Source of the DNA: Thermus sp. CCB_US3_UF1
GTDB lineage: Bacteria; Deinococcota; Deinococci; Deinococcales; Thermaceae
Direction: 5' to 3'
NCBI RefSeq assembly: GCF_000236585.1
Contig: NC_017278.1
Location: 434,001-498,000, forward strand
Length of the DNA: 64,000 nt
In this document: piece after piece, positions 1 through 6,604 of the stretch
Layout of the letters: every line of letters starts with the position of its first letter
How positions within the stretch are numbered: the stretch's first letter is position 1
Position numbers and translations under genes: made by a program
The notes under the pieces: generated by a model
Seen by the model: only the letters and a program-made list of their open reading frames with translations
Database searches by the model: none
What the model was told of the DNA's origin: nothing

Positions 1-559
1 GGACATCACCGAGCCCTTTCTGGTCTCCCTCAAGGTGGCGGCCTTCGGCGGCCTGGTCTTGGCCCTGCCCTTCATCGTCTACCAGGTCTGGGCCTTCATC
101 GCCCCGGGGCTTTACGAGCACGAGAAGCGCCTGGCGGCCCCCTTCCTCCTGGGGGCGGGGTTCAGCTTCGCCCTAGGGGCGCTTTTCGCCTACTACGGCT
201 TCCTGCCCTTCGCCATCCCCTTCCTCCTGGGCTTTTTGGGGGACGTGATCACCCCCCAGATCTCCATTGGCCGCTACATGGGCCAGGTGCTCATGATGAT
301 GAGCGTCATGGGCCTGGTCTTTGAGATGCCGGTGGTGAGCTACCTCCTGGCCCGGCTGGGGATCCTCTCCTCGGGCTTTTTGGCCCGCAACTGGCGGGTG
401 GCCGTGGTCCTTCTCCTCACCCTGGCGGCGGTCATCACCCCCACGGTGGACATCGTCTCCCTTTCCATCGTGACCGGCCCCCTTCTCCTTCTGTACTGGG
501 TTTCCGTCCTGGTGGCCCGCCTGGCGGAGCGGGCTAGGCCCAAGGAAGAAACCGCCTGA
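1..559 (+). CDS. tatC: Sec-independent protein translocase TatC (5' end outside window)
   Basis: TatC is the multi-spanning inner-membrane receptor of the twin-arginine pathway, which exports folded proteins. The reading frame is open from base 2, so the gene begins before the window; about 185 residues are visible. The first visible residues (DITEPFLVSLK) match the conserved TatC segment after the first membrane helix. At least four further hydrophobic segments follow, with the conserved proline- and glycine-rich loops (FEMPVV, ITPTVD). The gene ends 5 nt before the aroG-type gene. Identification is by family motifs; I am confident. Confidence 0.93.
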   Translation, partial: DITEPFLVSLKVAAFGGLVLALPFIVYQVWAFIAPGLYEHEKRLAAPFLLGAGFSFALGALFAYYGFLPFAIPFLLGFLGDVITPQISIGRYMGQVLMMMSVMGLVFEMPVVSYLLARLGILSSGFLARNWRVAVVLLLTLAAVITPTVDIVSLSIVTGPLLLLYWVSVLVARLAERARPKEETA

Positions 560-564
560 AGCCT

Positions 565-1632
565 ATGGACGAGCGCATCCTGGCCCTAAGGAAAGAGGTG
601 GACCGGGTGAACCGGGAGCTTTTGCGCCTCCTCTCGGAAAGGGGGCGGCTGGTGCAGGAGATAGGCCGCATCCAGACCGAGCTGGGCCTGCCCCACTACG
701 ACCCCAAGCGGGAGGAGGAGATGCTGGCCTACCTCACGGCGGAAAACCCCGGCCCCTTCCCCGCGGAGACCATCCGCAAGCTCTTCAAGGAGATCTTCCA
801 GGCCAGCCTGGACCTGGAGGAGCGCCAGGACCAGAAGAAGTTCCTCTACTCCAAGGCCCACAAGCCCGAGCCCACGAGGGTGCGGGTCAAGGACGTGGTC
901 TTTGGGGAAAAGCCCCTCCTCATTGCCGGTCCTTGTTCCATTGAGTCCGAGGCGCAGATGCTGGAGACCGCCCGCTTCCTGGCGGGGAAGGGGGTGAGGG
1001 TCCTGCGGGGTGGGGCCTTCAAGCCCAGGACCAGCCCCTACGGCTTCCAGGGCCTGGGGGTGGAGGGCCTGCGCATTGGCCGCAGGGCGGCGGACGCCTT
1101 CGGCATGGTCTTCGTCACCGAGGTCATGGACACCCGGGATGTGGAGGTGGTGGCGGAGTACGCGGACATCCTGCAGATCGGGGCCCGCAACATGCAGAAC
1201 TTTGCCCTCCTCAAGGAGGTGGGCAGGGCGGGCAGGCCCGTCCTCCTCAAGCGGGGGCTTTCCGCCACCATGGAGGAGTGGTTCTATGCCGCCGAGTACA
1301 TCCTCTCCCAGGGCAACGAGCAGGTGATCCTGGCGGAAAGGGGGATCCGCACCTTTGAGCGCTGGACCCGGAACACCCTGGACCTTTCCGCCGTGGCCCT
1401 GGCCAAGCAGGAGACCCACCTGCCCGTGATCGTGGACGTGACCCACGCCGCCGGGCGCACGGATCTCCTGGCCCCCCTGGCCCGGGCGGCCCTGGCGGTG
1501 GGGGCGGACGGGGTGCACGTGGAGGTCCACCCCAACCCCAAGGTGGCCCTTTCCGACAACCAGCAGCAACTGGACTTCCCCCAGTTCGCCCGCTTCCTCG
1601 AGGCCATACGGGACCTTCTCCCCGGGGGCTAG
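565..1632 (+). CDS. aroA(G): Bifunctional chorismate mutase / 3-deoxy-7-phosphoheptulonate (DAHP) synthase
   Basis: This 355-residue protein makes DAHP from phosphoenolpyruvate and erythrose 4-phosphate, the first step of aromatic amino acid synthesis. Residues 1-85 form an AroQ-type chorismate mutase helix bundle. Residues 105-355 are a type I-beta DAHP synthase barrel with the signature GPCSIES at 122-128 and GGAFKPRTSPY just after. In related Gram-positive and Thermus enzymes the N-terminal mutase acts as the feedback sensor for prephenate or chorismate; regulation here is inferred. The ATG lies 5 nt after tatC, and the stop codon is followed at once by the next ATG, suggesting one transcript. 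Confidence 0.95.
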   Translation: MDERILALRKEVDRVNRELLRLLSERGRLVQEIGRIQTELGLPHYDPKREEEMLAYLTAENPGPFPAETIRKLFKEIFQASLDLEERQDQKKFLYSKAHKPEPTRVRVKDVVFGEKPLLIAGPCSIESEAQMLETARFLAGKGVRVLRGGAFKPRTSPYGFQGLGVEGLRIGRRAADAFGMVFVTEVMDTRDVEVVAEYADILQIGARNMQNFALLKEVGRAGRPVLLKRGLSATMEEWFYAAEYILSQGNEQVILAERGIRTFERWTRNTLDLSAVALAKQETHLPVIVDVTHAAGRTDLLAPLARAALAVGADGVHVEVHPNPKVALSDNQQQLDFPQFARFLEAIRDLLPGG

Positions 1633-2574
1633 ATGGGCTTCTTGGATAACCTGCTCCAGGCCTTCCTCAAGGCCACGGACCCCCGGCCCCGCTACACCGA
1701 GGCCCGCTGCCTCCTCTACAAGAACAGCGTGGGGGGGTGCGACCGCTGCCACCAGGCCTGCCCTAAGGGGGCGGTGCGCCTCGAGGGGTGGCGGGTGGAG
1801 CTGGACGAGGTCCTGTGCACCGGTTGCGGCCTGTGCACCGGGGTCTGCCCGGGGGTGGCCCTGGAGTTTCCCCTCGGGGGGGTGCAGGAGGCCCTTATCC
1901 GGGGCAAGGGGCAGCTGCGCTGCTCCAAGGCCGAGGGCAAGGGGGAGGAGGTCTTGTGCCTGGGCCGCCTCACCCCGGGGCTTCTGGCCGAGGCGGGAAG
2001 CCGCTTTGGCCGGGTGGTCCTGGCCCGGGGGGCGTGTGAGGGTTGCCGGGTAGGGGGGGCTTCTGTGCCCCAGCACCTGGAGCGCATGGCCGCCGAGGCC
2101 CGGCGCTACTTCCCGGTGGAGGTGGAGGTGCGCCAGGGGGAGCTTCCCGGAGAGAAGGTGGGGCGGCGGGAGCTTTTCCAGGCCCTTATGGGGAGCGCCA
2201 AGCGCACCGCCGCCGACCTGGTCCCCGAGCTGCCCCTGCCCCAGGAGCCTGAGGAGAAGGGCCTCCCCGCCGAGCTCCGGCTGCGCGCCTTGGCCGCAAG
2301 CCGCTCCCCGGAGGTCCGCTGGCCCCGGATCCGGGTGGAGGAGGGGTGCACCCTCTGCCCGGTCTGCACCAACGTCTGCCCCACGGAGGCCGTGTCCCGG
2401 GTGCGGGAGGGGGAGGAGTACGTCCTACGCCTCCGGGTGGCCGCCTGCACCGGGTGCGGGGCCTGTGTGGAAAGCTGCCCCCCCCAGGTGATCCGCCTCG
2501 AGGAGGCCCCCAAGGACCTCCTGGGGGAGGAGGTGGAGCTCTTCCGGGGCAAACCCCCCTGGTACGACCTCTGA
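1633..2574 (+). CDS. Multi-cluster 4Fe-4S ferredoxin-like protein
   Basis: A 313-residue protein, probably soluble, with four ferredoxin-like cysteine motifs: CDRCHQACP (36-44), CTGCGLCTGVCP (62-73), CTLCPVCTNVCP (239-250) and CTGCGACVESCP (272-283), each ending in the usual Cys-Pro. A middle region has further Cys residues (CSK, CLG, CEGC). This suggests two pairs of 4Fe-4S clusters separated by a linker of about 165 residues, fit for electron transfer. No signal peptide is seen. The ATG starts directly after the aroA(G) stop codon. The partner enzyme is unknown; the FAD dehydrogenase downstream is one candidate but has its own promoter. Confidence 0.75.
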   Translation: MGFLDNLLQAFLKATDPRPRYTEARCLLYKNSVGGCDRCHQACPKGAVRLEGWRVELDEVLCTGCGLCTGVCPGVALEFPLGGVQEALIRGKGQLRCSKAEGKGEEVLCLGRLTPGLLAEAGSRFGRVVLARGACEGCRVGGASVPQHLERMAAEARRYFPVEVEVRQGELPGEKVGRRELFQALMGSAKRTAADLVPELPLPQEPEEKGLPAELRLRALAASRSPEVRWPRIRVEEGCTLCPVCTNVCPTEAVSRVREGEEYVLRLRVAACTGCGACVESCPPQVIRLEEAPKDLLGEEVELFRGKPPWYDL

Positions 2575-2580
2575 TCCGGG

Positions 2581-2597
2581 TACAATCCCCATAACCT
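2581..2597 (+). promoter_or_regulatory. -10 box TACAAT of a leaderless promoter for the FAD dehydrogenase
   Basis: TACAAT at 2581-2586 ends 11 nt before the ATG at 2598, and there is no Shine-Dalgarno sequence in between. Transcription would start within a few bases of the start codon. No convincing -35 box is visible. Confidence 0.55.
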
Positions 2598-4238
2598 ATG
2601 GACGCCGAGGCCATCGTGGTAGGGGGCGGGTTGGCGGGCCTGGTGGCGGCCACGGAGCTTGCGGCCAAGGGCAAGCGGGTTCTCCTCCTGGAGCAGGAGG
2701 CCCATCTTGGGGGGCAGGCCTTCTGGTCCTTCGGTGGGCTTTTCCTGGTGAACTCCCCGGAGCAGCGGCGCCTGGGCATCCGGGACTCGGTGGAGCTGGC
2801 CTTCCAGGACTGGATGGGCTCGGCCGCCTACGATCGGGAGGAGGACCACTGGGGGAGGCTCTTCGCCCAGGCCTACCTGGAGTTCGCCGCAGGGGAGAAG
2901 CGGGCCTGGCTGGCCTCCATGGGGGTGCGCTTTTTCCCCGTGGTGGGCTGGGCCGAGCGGGGCGGAGGGCTGGCCAGCGGCCATGGCAACTCCGTGCCCC
3001 GCTTCCACATCGTCTGGGGCACGGGGCCGGGGCTTCTGGAACCATTTCTGCGGCGGGCGAGACAACTGGAGGAGCGGGGCCTCCTCCAGGTCCGCCTGCG
3101 CCACCGCGCGGAGGAGGTCCTGGTGGAGGGGGGAAAGGCGGTGGGGGTGGCGGGCCTGGTCTTGGAGGAGGACCCCAAACCCCGGGGCGTCCCCACAAGC
3201 CGGCGGGCCCTGGGGGAGTTTTGCTACCGGGCCCAGGCGGTCCTCCTGGCCACCGGGGGGATCGGGGGCAACCTGGAGTTGGTGCGCCGTTTCTGGCCCG
3301 AGCGCCTGGGCAAGCCCCCGCAGAGGATGCTCTCCGGGGTGCCGGACCACGTGGACGGCGCCGGGCTTTTCCTGGCGGAAAGGGCGGGGGCCAGGCTGGT
3401 CAACCTGGACCGGATGTGGCACTACCCCGAGGGGGTGGAGAACCACACCCCCATCTGGAGCCACCACGGGATCCGCATCCTCCCCGGGCCTTCCGCACTC
3501 TGGGTGGACGCCACGGGAAAGCGCCTTCCCCCGCCCCTTTTCCCCGGGTTTGACGCCCTGGAAACCCTGCGCCACCTGCGCCAGAGGGGGTGGGACTGGA
3601 GCTGGTTCATCCTGGACCTCGCCACCCTAAAGAAGGAGTTCGCCCTCTCAGGCTCGGAACAGAACCCCGACCTGACGGGCAGAAGCTGGCTTCGGGTGAT
3701 GCAAAACCGCCTTCTGGGCCCGGCGGCCCCGGTGCGGGCTTTCTTGGAGCGGGGCCGGGACTTTTTAGTGGCCGAGGACCTTTCCGAGCTCCTGAGCAAG
3801 ATGGATGCCCTGGCCCCAGGGGTTCTGGACCCGGTGGGGTTGGAGCGGGAGGTCAAGGCCCGGGACCGGGAACTCCTCCACCCCTTCGCCAAGGACGCCC
3901 AGGTCCAGGCCCTTTGGGGCTTCCGCCGCTACCGTGGGGACCGCCTTTTCCGCGTGGCCAAGCCCCATCCCTTCCTGGGGGGCCGGGGGGGTCCTTTGGT
4001 GGCGGTGCGCCTTTGGACCCTGACCCGCAAGACCTTAGGGGGCATCCAGACCGACCTCAAGGGCCGGGCCCTCACCCCGGGGGGGAAGCCCCTCCCGGGC
4101 CTCTTCGCCGCCGGGGAGGCCGCGGGGTTTGGCGGGGGTGGGTTTCACGGGTACAAGGCCCTGGAGGGTACCTTTCTGGGCGGATGCCTCTTCTCCGGCC
4201 TACAGGCGGCCCGGGGCATCCTGGAGGGGCTAGAATAG
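2598..4238 (+). CDS. FAD-binding dehydrogenase (fumarate reductase / KstD-like flavoprotein)
   Basis: A 546-residue flavoprotein. The N-terminus has a Rossmann FAD-binding motif (VVGGGLAGLVAATELAAKG, residues 6-24) ending in the acidic residue LLLEQE, followed by GGQAFWSFGGLF, and the C-terminus has the second FAD contact (GLFAAGEAAGFGGGG). This layout fits the fumarate reductase/succinate dehydrogenase flavoprotein and 3-ketosteroid dehydrogenase superfamily; the substrate cannot be told from sequence. Downstream, methylmalonyl-CoA epimerase begins 4 nt after the stop. It has its own -10 box, so both joint and separate transcription are possible. Confidence 0.8.
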   Translation: MDAEAIVVGGGLAGLVAATELAAKGKRVLLLEQEAHLGGQAFWSFGGLFLVNSPEQRRLGIRDSVELAFQDWMGSAAYDREEDHWGRLFAQAYLEFAAGEKRAWLASMGVRFFPVVGWAERGGGLASGHGNSVPRFHIVWGTGPGLLEPFLRRARQLEERGLLQVRLRHRAEEVLVEGGKAVGVAGLVLEEDPKPRGVPTSRRALGEFCYRAQAVLLATGGIGGNLELVRRFWPERLGKPPQRMLSGVPDHVDGAGLFLAERAGARLVNLDRMWHYPEGVENHTPIWSHHGIRILPGPSALWVDATGKRLPPPLFPGFDALETLRHLRQRGWDWSWFILDLATLKKEFALSGSEQNPDLTGRSWLRVMQNRLLGPAAPVRAFLERGRDFLVAEDLSELLSKMDALAPGVLDPVGLEREVKARDRELLHPFAKDAQVQALWGFRRYRGDRLFRVAKPHPFLGGRGGPLVAVRLWTLTRKTLGGIQTDLKGRALTPGGKPLPGLFAAGEAAGFGGGGFHGYKALEGTFLGGCLFSGLQAARGILEGLE

Positions 4239-4242
4239 CCCC
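4226..4242 (+). promoter_or_regulatory. Internal -10 box TAGAAT inside a perfect inverted repeat, before mce
   Basis: GGGGCTA (4226-4232) and TAGCCCC (4236-4242) form a 7-bp inverted repeat with a 3-nt centre. It contains a -10-like TAGAAT (4231-4236) and overlaps the stop codon of the upstream gene (4236-4238). The ATG of the next gene follows immediately at 4243. It could be a leaderless promoter, an operator or a small hairpin that couples translation. Confidence 0.4.
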
Positions 4243-4638
4243 ATGCGGCTCCATCACGTGGGGATTGCCGTGGAGGACCTCGAGGCAGCCAAGGCCCGCT
4301 ACCTCCTCCTGGGGTACCGGGTCCTGGCGGAGGGGGAGGTGACGGCCCAGGGGGTGCGGGTGGCCATGCTCCAGGGGGAGGGGGAGACCCTTTTGGAACT
4401 CCTCGCCCCCCTGGGGCCGGATACCCCTGTGGGCCGCTTTTTGGCCAAGCGGGGCCCCGGGCTTCACCACCTGGCCTTCGCCACGCCCCGGATCCTCGAG
4501 GACCTGGCCCGGCTTCGCCAGGAGGGGGCCCAGGCCATTGACGAAACCCCCCGGCCGGGCTTTGGCGGCCACCGGGTGGCCTTTCTGCACCCCTCCTTCG
4601 GCCTGGGGGTGCTCTGGGAGCTGGTGGAAGAGGCATGA
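4243..4638 (+). CDS. mce: Methylmalonyl-CoA epimerase (VOC/glyoxalase fold)
   Basis: A 131-residue vicinal-oxygen-chelate protein. It converts between (R)- and (S)-methylmalonyl-CoA in propionate and branched-chain metabolism. The N-terminal LHHVGIAVEDL and central GLHHLAFATP carry two expected metal-binding histidines, and the C-terminal LGVLWELVEE carries the glutamate ligand; the length is normal for the family. The last 4 nt overlap the start of the VanZ-like gene. No methylmalonyl-CoA mutase gene lies in the window. Confidence 0.85.
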   Translation: MRLHHVGIAVEDLEAAKARYLLLGYRVLAEGEVTAQGVRVAMLQGEGETLLELLAPLGPDTPVGRFLAKRGPGLHHLAFATPRILEDLARLRQEGAQAIDETPRPGFGGHRVAFLHPSFGLGVLWELVEEA

Positions 4639-4976
4639 GGCGCCCCTGGGCCCTGGTCCTGGCCCTTCTCCACATGGGCCTCCTCTTCTGGCTTTCCCAC
4701 CAGCCCGCCACGGGGGCGGGCCTCCCCCACCCTTGGGACAAGGCCGCCCACTTCCTGGCCTACCTCCTCTTGGGCGGGCTTCTGGGCCTCGGCCTAGGCC
4801 GCTGGCGGGCCGCCTTCCTCGGGGCCTTCCTCTACGGGGTGGGGGACGAGTGGCACCAAAGCTTCATCCCTGGCCGGGAGGCCTTCGGCTGGGACCTGGT
4901 GGCCGATGCCCTGGGGGCCTGGGTGGGGGCTAGGTGGGGGGGTAGATGGGAAGCTCCAGAAGCCTCCCTCCCCTAG
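4635..4976 (+). CDS. VanZ-family membrane protein
   Basis: A 113-residue membrane protein with about three hydrophobic segments. The phrases FWLSHQP, DKAAHFLAYLLLGGLLG and DEWHQSFIPGREAFGWDLVADALGA are the typical VanZ signature (the conserved H, DK and D residues). VanZ proteins are linked to glycopeptide resistance in enterococci, but the function of stand-alone bacterial forms is not known. The gene overlaps mce by 4 nt at its start, and its last 47 nt overlap the end of the convergent SDR gene. Confidence 0.8.
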   Translation: MRRPWALVLALLHMGLLFWLSHQPATGAGLPHPWDKAAHFLAYLLLGGLLGLGLGRWRAAFLGAFLYGVGDEWHQSFIPGREAFGWDLVADALGAWVGARWGGRWEAPEASLP

Positions 4977-5613
4977 CCGAGGCGGCTAGGACGATGGCCT
5001 CGGCCAGGAACTCGGGGGCGATCCAGCGACTGGGGTCGGCCTCGGGCATGGCCCGGCGGTTGGCCTCGGTGTCCAGGGTGCCCATGGGGTAAACCACGAG
5101 GAAGCGCACCCCCTCCACCTCCCCCTGCAGGGAGCGGAGGAGGCTGGCCAGGGCGGTCTTGGCCACGGTGTAGAGGACCCGGCCCGGCCCGCTCCCCGTC
5201 CAGGCGGGCCCGGCGGCGATGGCGGCAAAGAAGCCCTCCCCTCGCCGTTCCATGTAGGGGAGGACGGCCCGCAGGAGGTTGTAGGTGGTGCGCAGGTTGA
5301 GGTCCAGCATCCAGTCGTAAAGCCCGGGGTCCGAGTCCAGGAAGCGCCCGGCGGCGAAGCCGCCCACGGTGTGCACCACCCCGTGGAGGGGGGCCTGGCG
5401 TTCCACGAAGCGGGCCAGGGCCTCGGCCTCCTCGAGGCGGGTCAGGTCGGCCACAAAGGTCTCCGCCCCCACCCCTTGGGCCCGTTCCGCCATGCGCTCG
5501 GGACGGGGGTCGGAGAGGAACAGCCTGGCCCCCGCCCGGTGCAGGGCAGGGATGACCGCCCGGGCCAAGGCCCCGCCCGCCCCCGTGACCAAAAAGGCTT
5601 TGCCCTGGAGCAT
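4930..5613 (-). CDS. Short-chain dehydrogenase/reductase (SDR family)
   Basis: A 227-residue classical SDR. The N-terminal VTGAGGALARAV is the TGxxxGxG nucleotide-binding motif, and YTVAK is the catalytic YxxxK pair. The substrate is not evident; the short length and overall shape recall dihydropteridine-reductase-like SDRs. It is the last gene of the minus-strand operon that starts with the two Lpt-type permeases, 4 nt after the lipoprotein gene. Whether it modifies the cargo of that transport system is only a guess. Confidence 0.82.
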   Translation of the reverse strand: MLQGKAFLVTGAGGALARAVIPALHRAGARLFLSDPRPERMAERAQGVGAETFVADLTRLEEAEALARFVERQAPLHGVVHTVGGFAAGRFLDSDPGLYDWMLDLNLRTTYNLLRAVLPYMERRGEGFFAAIAAGPAWTGSGPGRVLYTVAKTALASLLRSLQGEVEGVRFLVVYPMGTLDTEANRRAMPEADPSRWIAPEFLAEAIVLAASARGGRLLELPIYPPT

Positions 5614-5617
5614 GGCC

Positions 5618-6604
5618 TCATTCTACGGGGATGAAGGCCAGGGCGCTGGGGCTAAAGCCCAGGAGGGCGGTGGCCTGGGGCGAGGCCGGGAAGGGGTTGG
5701 CCTGGAGGTCGTAGACCTCCAATAGGTTCCCCCGGGCCAGGTACAGGTAGGCGTCCTGGCCCACCAGCCCCGCCCCATAGGTGGAAAAGCCCTGACGGGG
5801 CCCGGAGTCCTGGGGCTCCAGGGCGCGGAAGCCCCCGCCGTAGGCCGCCAGGCCTTGGACCGGGTCCAGGGCCAGCCGCACCGCTCCCTGGAGTCCAAGG
5901 GACGGGGTGTTAGGGGAGGTTCCCTCCCAGCGGACCAGGTAGGTTTCCGTGGCCCCACGGCCCGCCCCCAGGAGGCGGCCCCGGATTGGGTCCAGCCGGA
6001 GGTCGCTGGGGGTGAAGGCAAGGCCCAGGGCCGCTTCCCCTTTGGGGCTTCCCGTGGGGTTGCTGGGAGGGCGGTAGCCCAAGACGGTATCGGTGAGGTA
6101 GGCCAAAAGCTCCAGGGTGTTTTGGGGGTAGAGGGCCAGGCGGCTTCCTGGGGGCAGGCCCGTGAGGTCGGCCTCCTCCTGGTTTCCCAGGTCCGCCAGG
6201 TTCAGCAGGAAGGCCCGGCCCGCCCCGGGGCAGTGGACCAAAAGCCGGTTCTGCCCCAGGCGCAGGTAGCCCCCGGTGCAGTCCGCGGGCAAGGGGGCAG
6301 ACAGGGGGGGAGCTTGGGGGGCGGCGTTTTCCGTAAAGCCCTGGGTGGCGTAGGCCTCCACCCGGTCGGGGAAAAGCAGGTAAAGCCGCCCCGAGGCGTT
6401 GCTGTAGGCCAGGTCCTGAAGGCCCGGGGTGTTCCAAGTGCCCACGGGGCTCCCCGCGCCCCCCTGCAGGTCCTGGGCGCGGAAGAAGCGCACCTGGCCC
6501 TCCCCTCCTGCGGCCACCAGGGCGGGCAGGAGGGGCTCTTGGCTGCCCGTGCAGGCGTAGAGGCCCAGGAGGAGGAAGGGGAAGAGGCGGAAGAGGCTTC
6601 TCAC
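5618..6604 (-). CDS. Lipoprotein with propeller-like repeats, in the Lpt-like operon
   Basis: A 328-residue protein. The GTG start at 6604 is chosen because it overlaps the upstream stop codon as GTGA, like the other junctions here, and because it opens a lipoprotein signal: a hydrophobic stretch ending in LYAC with Cys at residue 18. The mature part has several degenerate repeats of about 40-45 residues (LQDLAYSNASGRLYLLFPDRVEAY, LRLDPIRGRLLGAG, LALDPVQGLAAYGG, LYLARGNLLEVYDLQ are examples of the repeating pattern), suggesting a beta-propeller. It follows the LptD-like gene directly, where other bacteria would need the lipoprotein LptE; it does not resemble LptE. Confidence 0.7.
   Translation of the reverse strand: MRSLFRLFPFLLLGLYACTGSQEPLLPALVAAGGEGQVRFFRAQDLQGGAGSPVGTWNTPGLQDLAYSNASGRLYLLFPDRVEAYATQGFTENAAPQAPPLSAPLPADCTGGYLRLGQNRLLVHCPGAGRAFLLNLADLGNQEEADLTGLPPGSRLALYPQNTLELLAYLTDTVLGYRPPSNPTGSPKGEAALGLAFTPSDLRLDPIRGRLLGAGRGATETYLVRWEGTSPNTPSLGLQGAVRLALDPVQGLAAYGGGFRALEPQDSGPRQGFSTYGAGLVGQDAYLYLARGNLLEVYDLQANPFPASPQATALLGFSPSALAFIPVE

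Noticed and set aside
586-2076. Long open frame (496 codons) on the minus strand opposite aroA(G) and the Fe-S gene
   Set aside because: It is antisense to clear genes, is rich in Pro, Gly, His and Leu as expected from GC-rich antisense reading, and shows no family motif.
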